Below are positions 40,381-49,506 of a stretch of DNA of 64,000 nucleotides, in pieces. The notes under the pieces are model-generated. The model ran no database searches, was not told the DNA's origin, and saw only the letters and a program-made list of their open reading frames with translations. This DNA is from Actinocatenispora thailandica (lineage in GTDB: Bacteria > Actinomycetota > Actinomycetes > Mycobacteriales > Micromonosporaceae). How positions within the stretch are numbered: the first letter of the stretch is position 1; every line of letters starts with the position of its first letter. The stretch is taken from the NCBI RefSeq assembly GCF_016865425.1, contig NZ_AP023355.1, positions 2,044,198-2,108,197 of the forward strand, written 5' to 3'. Made by a program: the position numbers and the translations under genes.

Positions 40381-41537
40381 GCCTGCTCCCGGGGCAGTTC
40401 GAAGCGGTCGGCGAGTTCGATCAGGACCGCGTTCAGCTCGTCGATCTCGGCGTCGGTGTTGGCCGCGGTGACCTGGATCCGCACGCCCACCTCGTCCCGC
40501 GGTACCAGCGGGTACGGCGCGAGCGTGACGTAGATGCCGCGGTCGAACAGGAACTGGCCCACCTCGGCGATTCCCGCGGCGCCGATCGGCAGCTCGATCA
40601 CCGGCAGCCCGCTGCGGTTCGGCGTGACCAGCCCGAGCGTGCGGACGGTGTCGAGCACCCGGGCGGTGCGCCGGTACAGGTCGGCGCGCAGCGCGTCGCC
40701 GCGCCGCTCGTTGACGTCCAGCCCGGCGAGCACGGTGGCCAGCGACGCGGTCGGCGACGGCCCGGAGTACAGGTACGGCGCGGCGGCGACCTTCAGGTGC
40801 TCCTTGACCGCCGTGGGCAGCGCCAGGAACGCCAGCAGTGACGAGTACGCCTTGGAACAGCCGCCGACGAGGATCACGTGGTCGTAGCCGACGTCCAGGT
40901 GGCGCAGCACGCTGTTGCCGCGCATCCCGTACGGGCTGGTCTCGCCGGGCCGCCGCTCGCCGACCACGCCGAACCCGTGCGCGTCGTCGACGTAGCAGGT
41001 GGCGTCGTACTGCGCGCAGACCGCGGCGATGTCGGCGAGGTCCGGCAGGTTGCCGGTCATGCTGTTGACGCCGTCCAGGCAGACCAGGCGGGGGGCGGCG
41101 GCGTCGCGCAGCGCGGCGCGCAGCGCGTCCAGGTCCTCGGCGCGGAACCGGCGCAGGGTGGCGCCGGTGGTGGTCGCCGCCTTCGCCGCGTCGTACAGCG
41201 AGCGGTGCCCGCGTGCCTCCACGAACACGGTGCCGCCGGCGGCGAGCGCCGGGATCACCGCGTCGTGGATCAGCGTGATGGTGGGCAGGGCGAGCACGTC
41301 CGGCGCGTGCAGCAGTTCGGTGAGCCGGTCCTCGATGTCGACGTAGAGCCGCGGGCTGCCGAGCAGCCGGGACCAGCTCGGGTGGGTGCCCCAGCGGCGC
41401 ACCGCCGGTTCGATCGCGGCCTGGATCTCCGGATCGAGATCGAAGCCGAGGTAGTTGCAGGAGGCGAAGTCGGTCAGCCAGTGGTCGCCGATCCGGATGC
41501 GGCGGCCGTCGATCTCGTCGATCACCGCGTCGCACAT
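40377..41537 (-). CDS. AONS-like PLP-dependent alpha-oxoamine synthase/aminotransferase
   Basis: 386 residues as written from ATG 41537, but the true start is probably ATG 41593. That start, with GGAAGGAA before it, reads MALP and then STRWPDLTELQRSHP into MCDAVIDEID if one C is added to the run at 41583-41585 (405 residues). Motifs of 8-amino-7-oxononanoate synthase-like enzymes follow: FASCNYLGFDLDPEI, THPSWSRLLGSPRLYVDIED, the cofactor Asp in CYVDDAHGFGVVG and the Schiff-base Lys in VGGCSKAYSSLLAF. These enzymes condense an amino acid with an acyl-CoA to give an aminoketone. No biotin genes are nearby. The stop overlaps the methyltransferase start (ATGA). Confidence 0.88.
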   Translation of the reverse strand: MCDAVIDEIDGRRIRIGDHWLTDFASCNYLGFDLDPEIQAAIEPAVRRWGTHPSWSRLLGSPRLYVDIEDRLTELLHAPDVLALPTITLIHDAVIPALAAGGTVFVEARGHRSLYDAAKAATTTGATLRRFRAEDLDALRAALRDAAAPRLVCLDGVNSMTGNLPDLADIAAVCAQYDATCYVDDAHGFGVVGERRPGETSPYGMRGNSVLRHLDVGYDHVILVGGCSKAYSSLLAFLALPTAVKEHLKVAAAPYLYSGPSPTASLATVLAGLDVNERRGDALRADLYRRTARVLDTVRTLGLVTPNRSGLPVIELPIGAAGIAEVGQFLFDRGIYVTLAPYPLVPRDEVGVRIQVTAANTDAEIDELNAVLIELADRFELPREQA

Positions 41538-41607
41538 CGGGTGGGAGCGCTGCAGTTCGGTCAGGTCCGGCCAGCGGGTCGAGGGAGGGCCATGGCGTTC
41601 CTTCCTG

Positions 41608-41687
41608 GTCTTCGGGCGCCGTCTTCGGTCGCCGTCTTCGGTGCCGGTCTTCGGCGTCGGTCGTCGGTTGCCGGTCGTCGGTCATCG
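41608..41687. repeat. 13-14-bp degenerate tandem repeat between GGDEF-EAL and AONS-like genes
   Basis: Six units, all starting GTCTTCGG or GTCGTCGG, at 41608, 41621, 41634, 41647, 41660 and 41674. They lie on the upstream side of the AONS-like gene and end at the stop of the GGDEF-EAL gene. They would make a C/A-rich leader in the minus-strand transcript. Confidence 0.8.
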
Positions 41688-44600
41688 GTCGTTGGAGGCG
41701 GTGAGCATCCGCTCGGCCTCGCCGGGCGGCACCGGCTTGGAGAACAGGTAGCCCTGGCCGAAGCCGCAGCCGATCTCGATGAGCAGGTCGCGCTGCTGCG
41801 CGGTCTCGATGCCTTCGGCGATCAGCTGGACCCCGAACGTGTCGGTGATCCGGATGATGCCCTCCAACAGCCGCAGGTCCTGCTGGCTGCTGGTGATCCC
41901 GCGGACGAACGACTTGTCGATCTTGATCACGTCGATCGGCAGCTCGCGCAGGTAGCTCAGCGACGAGTACCCGGTGCCGAAGTCGTCGATGGCCAGCCGT
42001 ACCCCGAGCGACTTCAACGCGCGCAGGTCGGTTTCGATCTTGTCGTGCCGGCCCATCAGCACGCTCTCGGTCAGCTCCAGTACCAGCGCCTCGCCGGGTA
42101 GCTGTGCCGACTCCAGCGCGGTGTGCACCCCGGCGACGAACCCGCCGTCGTGCAACTGCCGGGCCGAGACGTTGACGCTCACGTACGGTGGGGTCGACCA
42201 GTCGGTGCGACGCCGCCAGCCGGCCAGGTCCGCGGTGGCCCGCTGCAGCACCCAGGCGCCCAGCTGCACGATGTGGCCGGTCTCTTCGGCGAGCGTGATG
42301 AACCGTTCCGGCAGGACGACGCCGTGCCGCCGGGTGGGCCAGCGGGCGAGCGCCTCCATCGCCACGATCCGGTCGTCCGCGAGCTCCACGATGGGCTGGT
42401 AGCGCAGCCGGAACTCGTCGGAGCGGACCGCCTCCTCCAGCTGCGCCGACAGTGCCCGGCTCTCCAGCATCCCGGTGTGCAGCTCCGGCTGGAACCGGCA
42501 CCACTGGCGGCGGCCGGCGGCCTTCGCCGCGTACACCGCGAGGTCGGCGTGCCGCAACATCTCGTCGACGTCGCCGGACTCGGCCGAGGTGGCGATCCCG
42601 ACACTCGCGGTGGCGCGGGTGGTGCCGTCGGTCAGGGTGTACGGCAGGGCCAGCGTGTCGGTGAGCCCGGCGGCGATGCGTTCCACGTCGGCCACCGAGT
42701 CGACGTCCTCCAGCAGCAGCGCGAACTCGTCGCCGCCGAGCCGGGCCGCGGTGTCGGAGCCCCGGACCGATCCGGACAGCCGGTTCGCGACCGCCACCAG
42801 CAGCCCGTCGCCGGCCGAGTGCCCCAGCGTGTCGTTGACGATCTTGAAGTCGTCCAGGTCGACGAACATCACCGCGGCGAGCTTGCCGGTACGCCGGGCG
42901 CGGGCCAGCGCGTGCGCGACGCGGTCGGCGAACAGCGGCCGGTTCGCCAGGCCGGTCAGCGGGTCGTGGAACGCGCGGTGCCGCAGCTCGGCCTCCAGCC
43001 GGCGGCGCGCGGTGACGTCGCGCAGTGTCAGTACCAACCCGCGTACGGTCGGGTCGGCCCGCAGGTTGGCGTACCGCACCTCCCAGAAGACCTCGCCGTC
43101 CTGGTCCGCGCTCAGCCGCCACTCCTCGTGCCCCTCGGCCGAGTCGTACGCGCGCATCCGACCCAGCGAGGCGATCACCCGGCTGCGGTCGGTGGTGCCG
43201 ACGAGCTCGGGCAGCAGCTGGCCGGGCAGCGGCGGTTCCCCGAACATCGTCGCGGCCGACGGGCTCGCGTACCGCACGGTGTCGCCCTCGTCGACGATCA
43301 GGATGACGTCGAACGAGTTGTGCACCAGGGTGCGGAAGTACGCCTCGCTCTTGCGCCGGCCGACCTCCTCGGCGAGGTCGACCCGCCCCACCGCGAGCGC
43401 GACCTGCGCGGCGAGGGTCTCCAGGGCGTCCTGGCTGGCGGCGAGCGCCGCGCGGTCGGCGCCGACGGCCAGCACACCGGACGCCTGGGGCCGCGCCTCC
43501 TCCCGGGGCAGCGCGCACAGCAGTACGCAGTCCGAGCCGCGGAACCGGTCCGCCAGCATCTCCGGAAGCTCGCCGGTCGGCACGATCGTGGTGCCGGCGT
43601 GGCCCAGCGCGACGTCGCGGACCACCGGGATCGAACCGCGCCGCCAGACCAGCGGGTCGGGATCGCCGGTGACCTCGATGACCTGCTCGCCCCGGTGCAC
43701 CGCGGCGAGCGAGCGGTGCGGTGCGCCGGCCGGTACCAGGCGGTCGACCGCCTCCCGCAACCGGTCGCAGATCTGGCCGTGGTCGAGCGCGCCGACCAGG
43801 TCGGCCGCGGAGCTGCGCAGCGCGCGTTCGCGCTCCACCGCCCGCCGGTGCGTCCGGACCACCCCGGCCAGCCGCAGGATGACCAGCGTGAACAGCACGA
43901 TCGTCGCGCCGATGCCGGCCCGGACGAAGGACTGGTCGTGGATGATCACCTCGACCAGCAGCAGCACCGGCGGGATCAGCGCCGCGGCGCTGATCATGAT
44001 CAGCCGGGACAGCGGCAGCAGACCGGCCGGCCTGGGTGGTAGTTGCTCGGTGAGGCCCACCATCGACGGCCACAGGGCGGCCAGCCCCACGCCCAGTAGA
44101 ACAGCAGCCAGCCGACGTCGATCGCGCTGCCGACCGCCCAGTGCCCGTTGAGCTGTAACAGTCCGTACGCGACGTCGGAGCCGAGGATGCCGGCGGTGCC
44201 GATGGTCAGCAGCCGCACCGACGGGTTGCGGGTGCCGTCGGGCGAGAACACCAGCCGGGCCAGCATCAGCAGCATCAGCACGTCACCCAGCGGGTACGCC
44301 ATGGCGGTGATCCGGTTGAGCGGATCGTGCTCGGCGCGCAGCGGCTGGATCAGGAACACCCAGGACAGCAGGCCGACGCCGCCGGTGACGATCAGTGCGT
44401 CGATCACCGCACCCAGGTCGCGACCGGTGCGGTACCGGTTGAAACCGGCGAGACCGATCGCGAACAGCGGATAGGTCGCGAGGTACAGCACGTCGGCGGC
44501 CGACGGGAACGGGTTGACCGCGCCGAAGTAGGTGGTCAGCACGTTGTAGACGGTGTCGCCGGAGCTGTAGGCGAGGTTGGCCGCGGCCAGCAGCAGCCAC

Positions 44601-44785
44601 GGCCAGATCCGCGCCGGCCGGTACAGCACGATGCCGGCGATGATGCCGCCCACGCAGCTGAGCCCGATCAGCCCCCACGTGACCAGGTGCCAGTCGGGGC
44701 GGGCGAAGTAGCCGGCGGCGAGCACGGCCATCCACGCCGAGTAACCGGCGGCCAGCCGCCAGGTCAGCTCCGGCCGTGCGGCCAT
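41682..44785 (-). pseudogene. GGDEF-EAL cyclic-di-GMP enzyme with membrane, GAF and PAS regions; frameshifted by one base
   Basis: The 5' part from ATG 44785 encodes about eight membrane helices (LVTWGLIGLSCVGGIIAGIV, VLYLATYPLFAIGLAGFN) and breaks at the CCCC of 44085-44088. The next frame continues GLAALWPSMVGLTEQLPPRP. One extra base gives 1034 residues: two more helices to about 310, GAF-like 320-470, PAS 480-595 (FDVILIVDEGDTVRYASPSA), GGDEF 597-757 with intact GGDEF, and EAL 770-1028 with intact EAL, ELTES, DDFGTGYSS and AEGIETAQQ. Both synthesis and hydrolysis residues are therefore present. It sits directly upstream of the AONS-like gene on the same strand, 88 bases away. Probably intact in the cell. 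Confidence 0.9.
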
Positions 44786-45039
44786 CTGCCACCCCCCGAC
44801 GCCGGCTGCCGGTGCCACCGCGGGCGGCACCGGTGGAAGCCCACGATACGCCCGGCTTCCACCACGGAACGTTATCTCTCCCGGCGCTGGAGCGTCCTGC
44901 TACGCGCCCGCGGCCACGGACATCACACGCGTCCCGGCGCCGCGGATGCGCCAAGATCGTCTACCTGCCGTAGAAGTGGAGGCGGCGCCGGCGCGTCGAG
45001 TGTCGTGATTCCTGCCGGCTGGCCGGGCCGGGCGGCCCG

Positions 45040-45045
45040 TATGAT
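45040..45045 (+). promoter_or_regulatory. -10 box TATGAT before the APC permease gene
   Basis: A perfect-looking TATGAT sits 34 bases before the TTG start. Transcription would begin near 45052, exactly at an in-frame ACG (ACG GAC GCC), leaving little or no leader. A leaderless mRNA is therefore possible. Confidence 0.45.
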
Positions 45046-45078
45046 TTCGGCACGGACGCCACGGAACCCACCCCACAG

Positions 45079-46335
45079 TTGGCTCGCCGGTTGGGCACCG
45101 GCGACGCGGTGATCATCGGGCTCGGCTCGATGATCGGTGCCGGCGTGTTCGCGGCGTTCGGCCCGGCCGCCCGCGCCGCCGGGACCGGCCTGCTGGTGGG
45201 CCTCGCCATCGCCGCGCTGATCGCGTACTGCAACGCCACCTCGTCCGCGCAGCTCGCCGCGGCCTACCCCACCTCCGGCGGCAGTTACGTGTACGGCCGG
45301 GAGCGGCTCGGCGACTGGTTCGGCTTCACCGCCGGCTGGGGATTCGTGGTCGGCAAGACCGCCTCCTGCGCGGCGATGGCGCTCACCTTCGCCGCGTACG
45401 CGATCCCGGGGCACCCGTGGCTCCAGCGGCTGGTCGCGGTGGCCGCGGTGCTGTCGCTGGCCGCGGTCAACTACCGGGGCGTGACGAAGACGGCGCTGCT
45501 GACCCGGATCCTGGTGGCGGCCACCCTGGTGGCGCTGGCCGTACTGGTGGTCGGGGTCGGGGTGGGCGGCGGGGCGTCGACCGCGCACCTGGGCGGCTGG
45601 CCGGCGGTGACCGCGGCCGGGCCGTACGGGATCCTGCAGTCGGCCGGGCTGCTGTTCTTCGCGTTCGCCGGCTACGCCCGGATCGCCACGCTGGGTGAGG
45701 AGGTGCGCGACCCGCGCCGTACCATCCCGCGCGCGATCCCGGTCGCCCTCGGCATCGTCGTGGTGGTGTATGCCGTGGTCGGGGTGGCGGCCTTGCTCGC
45801 CGCCGGGCCGGACCGGCTGGCCGCGGCGGTCGCGCCGCTGGCCGAGGCGGTCCAGGATGCGGGTGCCGGCGGGCTGTCCCCGGTGGTCCGGGTCGGCGCG
45901 GCGCTGGCCAGCCTGGGCGCGCTGCTGGCGCTGATCGCCGGCATCGGCCGGACCAGCCTCGCCATGGCCCGCAACGGCGACCTGCCTCGCTGGCTGGCCG
46001 CCGTGCATCCGCGGTACCGGGTGCCGCACCACGCCGAGCTGGCGCTCGCGGTGGTGGTGTCGCTGCTGGTACTCGGCGCCGACCTGCGCGGCGTGATCGG
46101 CTTCTCGTCGTTCGGGGTGCTGGTCTACTACGGCGTCGCGAACGCGTCCGCGTTCACCCAGCCGGCGGCCGACCGGCGGTGGCCCCGGGTGCTGCAGGTG
46201 CTCGGCGTGCTGGGCTGCCTGACCTTGGTCGGCACGCTGCCCTGGGTCTCGTTGCTGGCCGGCGTGGTGCTGTTCGCGGCCGGCCTGGCCGGCCGGCTGC
46301 TGGTGTTGCGCCACCGGGCGGCGTCGGTCGGCTGA
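45079..46335 (+). CDS. APC-superfamily amino acid permease
   Basis: 418 residues from TTG 45079, but the start is uncertain. The same frame is open upstream through DATEPTPQ and lacks ATG or GTG. An ATG at 45041 in another frame would join it if one base were added to the CCCC at 45071-45074. The APC core begins at once with TGDAVIIGLGSMIGAGVFAA, the consensus helix 1 break, then FGFTAGWGFVVGKTASCAA, VNYRGVTKTALLTRI, GLLFFAFAGYARIATLGEEV and RNGDLPRWLAAVHPRY. Twelve membrane helices fit. It imports or exchanges an amino acid; substrate not determinable. The upstream TATGAT suggests a leaderless transcript. Confidence 0.9.
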   Translation: MARRLGTGDAVIIGLGSMIGAGVFAAFGPAARAAGTGLLVGLAIAALIAYCNATSSAQLAAAYPTSGGSYVYGRERLGDWFGFTAGWGFVVGKTASCAAMALTFAAYAIPGHPWLQRLVAVAAVLSLAAVNYRGVTKTALLTRILVAATLVALAVLVVGVGVGGGASTAHLGGWPAVTAAGPYGILQSAGLLFFAFAGYARIATLGEEVRDPRRTIPRAIPVALGIVVVVYAVVGVAALLAAGPDRLAAAVAPLAEAVQDAGAGGLSPVVRVGAALASLGALLALIAGIGRTSLAMARNGDLPRWLAAVHPRYRVPHHAELALAVVVSLLVLGADLRGVIGFSSFGVLVYYGVANASAFTQPAADRRWPRVLQVLGVLGCLTLVGTLPWVSLLAGVVLFAAGLAGRLLVLRHRAASVG

Positions 46336-46382
46336 CGGTCGTCGGTCGGCGTCGGTTGGCGGGCCGCTTGGTCGGCGGGGCG

Positions 46383-47393
46383 TCAGCGGGCCGAGGACTC
46401 GCGGGCGATCAGGGTGTAGCCGGCGGACAGCCGGCGCGGCCGGTCCGGCGGGGTGTCGGCGCGGATCCGGGACAGCAGCAGCTCGACCGCGGTGGCCGCG
46501 ATCGTCGCCTTGTCCGGCGCGATCGTGGACAGCGACGGCGTCGCGTACGAGCCCTCCTCGGCGTCGTCGAAGCCGATCAGCGCGACCCTTCCCGGCACCG
46601 GGACGCCGCGGGTGTGCAGGCAGCGCAGCGCGCCGAGGGCGAGCAGGTCGTTGAAGCAGAACACGCCGTCGGGCGGGTCCGGCCGGTCGAGCAGCGCGGC
46701 CATCGCCGCGTACCCCTCGGCGCGGTGGAACCGGGGCGCCGGTAGTGCCAGCGCCGGATCGGGGTCGAGCCCGGCGTCGGCGAGCCCCTTGCGGTAGCCG
46801 GCGTAGCGCTGCCGGGCGGTGGCCCCGGTGCCGACCGACTGCACGCCGATCGCGGCGATGCGCCGGCAGCCGCGCTCGGCGAGATGGCGGGTGGCCTCGC
46901 GGGCGGCCCGGATGTTGTCGATGCCGACGTGGTCGGTCGGGCCGCGCAGGCCGCGCTCACCGAGCAGCACCATCGGCGTCGAGTCGGTGCGCCGGCGCAG
47001 GTCGGCGACGCCGAGCGCGAGCGGGCTGAACAGCACCCCGTCGACCAGGTGGTGCCGGATGCCGCCCAGTACGACGAGTTCCCGGTCCCTGGCGCCGGCG
47101 GTCTGGTCGATCAGCACCGTGTACCCGTGGGACGCGGCGGCATCGACGACCAGGCTGGCGAGTTCGGCGAAGTAGGGCACGCCGAGTTCCGGTACCGCGA
47201 GGGCCAGCACTCCGCTGCGCCCGGAGCGCAGGCTGCGTGCCGTCGCGTTGGGCCGGTAGCCGAGCTCGTCGATGGCGCGCTGCACCCGTTCCCGGGTCGT
47301 GGCGGACACGTGCACGTACCCGTTGACGACGTTGGACACGGTCTTGACCGAGACGCCGGCGAGCGCCGCCACGTCCTTCAGGTTGGTACCCAT
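46383..47393 (-). CDS. LacI-family regulator of the GH2/GH43/ABC regulon
   Basis: 336 residues. GGAGGTGAG four bases before the ATG giving MGTNLKDVAALAGVSVKT fixes the start. The helix-turn-helix is LKDVAALAGVSVKTVSNVVN, then YVHVSATTRERVQRAIDEL. The effector domain includes VPELGVPYFAELASLVVDAA, IDNIRAAREATRHLAERGCR, VFCFNDLLALGALRCL and ALIGFDDAEEGSYATPSLST. Arabinose-type LacI regulators share this layout, but the ligand is inferred from the neighbours. It is divergent from the GH2 gene with an operator in between (47546-47559), and two like operators precede the binding-protein and GH43 genes, so it is the likely regulator of all three transcripts. Confidence 0.93.
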   Translation of the reverse strand: MGTNLKDVAALAGVSVKTVSNVVNGYVHVSATTRERVQRAIDELGYRPNATARSLRSGRSGVLALAVPELGVPYFAELASLVVDAAASHGYTVLIDQTAGARDRELVVLGGIRHHLVDGVLFSPLALGVADLRRRTDSTPMVLLGERGLRGPTDHVGIDNIRAAREATRHLAERGCRRIAAIGVQSVGTGATARQRYAGYRKGLADAGLDPDPALALPAPRFHRAEGYAAMAALLDRPDPPDGVFCFNDLLALGALRCLHTRGVPVPGRVALIGFDDAEEGSYATPSLSTIAPDKATIAATAVELLLSRIRADTPPDRPRRLSAGYTLIARESSAR

Positions 47394-47545
47394 CTCACCT
47401 CCGCCACCGACCGGGTTCGCGCCGCCCCGCAGCGTATCCCGACCGCGTCGAGTGCCCTCGGTTGGCGGGTGCGCGGTCCTGGTCGGACGATCATCGGTGC
47501 GCCGGAGCGGCCCCGGCGATGCGTCGTTTCCCGGCCGGGCCCCTT

Positions 47546-47559
47546 TTACAACGATGTAA
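47546..47559. promoter_or_regulatory. Operator 1, TTACAACGATGTAA, before the GH2 gene
   Basis: Palindrome with one mismatched pair, 47 bases before the GH2 start and in the divergent region with the LacI gene. It shares TACAACG(A/T)TGTA with the sites at 52758-52771 and 54641-54652. Confidence 0.75.
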
Positions 47560-47605
47560 TAGACTGCCCGGGACGTGCCGCACACCAGTCGAGGAGAGCG
47601 CCACC

Positions 47606-49396
47606 GTGCCCCACCCCGTACCGCGCCCGGAATACCCGCGGCCCCAGTTCGCCCGGCCGGACTGGCTCAACCTCAACGGACCCTGGCAGTTCGAGTTCGA
47701 CCGGGGCGACAGCGGGATGGACCGCGGGCTGGTCGGCCGCGAGCTCACCGGGGAGATCACGGTGCCGTTCTGCCCGGAGTCGAGCCTGTCCGGCATCGGT
47801 GACACCGACTTCCACACCGCCGTCTGGTACCGCCGGGACGTCGAGGTGCCCGCCGGCTGGGCCGGCCGTCGGATCCTGCTGCACTTCGGCGCGGTCGATC
47901 ACGACGCAACGGTCTGGGTCGACGGCGCCGAGGTCGGCCGGCACCGCGGCGGGTTCACCGGCTTCACGGTCGATCTCGGCGAGGCGGCGACGCCGGGGGA
48001 GACCGCCACGATCGTGGTACGGGCGCGCGATCCGCGCACCGGGCCGCAGGCGCGCGGCAAGCAGTCCACCCGGTACGCCAACCACGACTGCGACTACACC
48101 CGAACCACCGGCATCTGGCAGACGGTGTGGCTCGAACCGGTCCCGGCGGTGCACCTGCGCCGGCCGCGGATCACCCCGGACCTGGCCGGCTCCGCGTTCG
48201 ACCTGGTGCTGCCGCTGTCGGCCAACCGCGCCGGGTACCGGGTGCGGGCCGCCCTGTCCGACGCCGACGGCGTCGTGGCCGTCGGCGACACCGCCGCGGA
48301 CCTCGACCTCGCGCCGCGGCTGCGCCTCGCCGTCCCGGCCCCGCGGCGCCGGGTCTGGCAGCCGGGCGACCCGCACCTCTACCAGCTGCGGCTGGAGCTG
48401 CTCGACGCCGACGGCGCCGTCGTGGACGCCGTGGACAGCTACGCCGGGCTGCGGTCGGTGTCGATCGACGGCACCGCGGTCCGGCTCAACGGCGCGCCGG
48501 TGTTCCAGCGGCTGGTGCTCGACCAGGGCTACTACGCCGACGGGATCCTCACCGCGCCGGACGACGCGGCGCTGCGGCAGGACATCGAGCTGGCGATGGC
48601 GGCCGGCTTCAACGGCGCCCGGCTGCACCAGAAGGTGTTCGAGGAGCGATTCCTCTACCACGCCGACCGGCTCGGCTACCTGGTGTGGGGGGAGTTCGGC
48701 GACTGGGGCTGCAACGGCTACGGCCCGGACGGCGACAACCAGCGGCCGGACCCGAGCTACGTCGCGCAGTGGCTGGAGGCACTGGAGCGCGACCACTCGC
48801 ACCCGTCGATCGTCGGCTGGTGCCCGCTGAACGAGACCTGGCAGCGCCGCACCGACCAGATCACCGTGCTCGACGACGTGACCCGGGCGATGTACCTCGC
48901 CACCAAGCTCGCCGACCCGAGCCGGCCGGTGCTGGACGCCTCCGGCTACGCCCACCGCGTCCCGGGCGCCGACGTGTACGACTCGCACAACTACACGCAG
49001 GACCCGGCGACGTTCACCGCCGAGGTGGTCGACGGCTTCCCGTACACCAACCCGGGCGGCGACGCCGCCGACTCCTGGTCGCTGCCGTACGCGGGGCAGC
49101 CGTACTTCGTCAGCGAGTTCGGCGGCATCTGGTGGAACCCGGACGCGGGCGAGGACGAGTACTCCTGGGGGTACGGGGTCCGGCCGTCCACCGTGGAGGA
49201 GTTCCACCAGCGGTTCGAGGGCCTGGTCGGCGCGCTGCTCGGCGATCGCCGGATGTTCGGCTACTGCTACACCCAGCTGACCGACGTCTTCCAGGAGCAG
49301 AACGGCATCTACCGCTTCGACCGGAGCGTCAAGCCCGGCGTCGACCTGGCCCGCCTGCGCGCCGCCCAGCAGCGTCCCGCCGCCACCGAACGCTGA
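47606..49396 (+). CDS. Glycoside hydrolase family 2 enzyme
   Basis: 596 residues from GTG 47606 with GAGGAGAG upstream. The sugar-binding domain (RPDWLNLNGPWQFEFDRGD, FHTAVWYRRDVEVPAGWAGR), the immunoglobulin-like domain (VHLRRPRITPDLAGSAFDL) and the TIM barrel follow in GH2 order. The acid/base Glu is in GWCPLNETWQRR and the nucleophile Glu in YFVSEFGGIWWNP. No signal peptide, so it acts inside the cell on an imported oligosaccharide. GH2 includes beta-galactosidases, beta-glucuronidases and some alpha-L-arabinofuranosidases. The partner GH43 gene makes an arabinoside plausible, but this is inference. Divergent from the LacI gene with operator 1. Confidence 0.9.
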   Translation: MPHPVPRPEYPRPQFARPDWLNLNGPWQFEFDRGDSGMDRGLVGRELTGEITVPFCPESSLSGIGDTDFHTAVWYRRDVEVPAGWAGRRILLHFGAVDHDATVWVDGAEVGRHRGGFTGFTVDLGEAATPGETATIVVRARDPRTGPQARGKQSTRYANHDCDYTRTTGIWQTVWLEPVPAVHLRRPRITPDLAGSAFDLVLPLSANRAGYRVRAALSDADGVVAVGDTAADLDLAPRLRLAVPAPRRRVWQPGDPHLYQLRLELLDADGAVVDAVDSYAGLRSVSIDGTAVRLNGAPVFQRLVLDQGYYADGILTAPDDAALRQDIELAMAAGFNGARLHQKVFEERFLYHADRLGYLVWGEFGDWGCNGYGPDGDNQRPDPSYVAQWLEALERDHSHPSIVGWCPLNETWQRRTDQITVLDDVTRAMYLATKLADPSRPVLDASGYAHRVPGADVYDSHNYTQDPATFTAEVVDGFPYTNPGGDAADSWSLPYAGQPYFVSEFGGIWWNPDAGEDEYSWGYGVRPSTVEEFHQRFEGLVGALLGDRRMFGYCYTQLTDVFQEQNGIYRFDRSVKPGVDLARLRAAQQRPAATER

Positions 49397-49423
49397 CCCC
49401 GCCCCGCCGTCCCGGTGCGGGTT

Positions 49424-49478
49424 GATCATGGTGTTGTCCTGCTCGGCAAGCGCATTCCGCTCCGATGACACCATGATC
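49424..49478. terminator. Inverted repeat between convergent GH2 and permease genes
   Basis: GATCATGGTGT at 49424-49434 and its exact complement ACACCATGATC at 49468-49478 are separated by 33 bases. The pair lies 28 bases past the GH2 stop and 29 before the end of the minus-strand permease gene, so a bidirectional terminator is likely. The long loop is unusual. Confidence 0.5.
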
Positions 49479-49506
49479 GATCCGACGGGACGGGCCGGGG
49501 CCGGGG

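Noticed and set aside
39535-44073. A very long open frame on the minus strand (over 1500 codons)
   Set aside because: Only its last 280 codons are real (the methyltransferase). The rest is Arg/Gly/Pro-rich translation of the AONS-like and GGDEF-EAL genes in the wrong frame.
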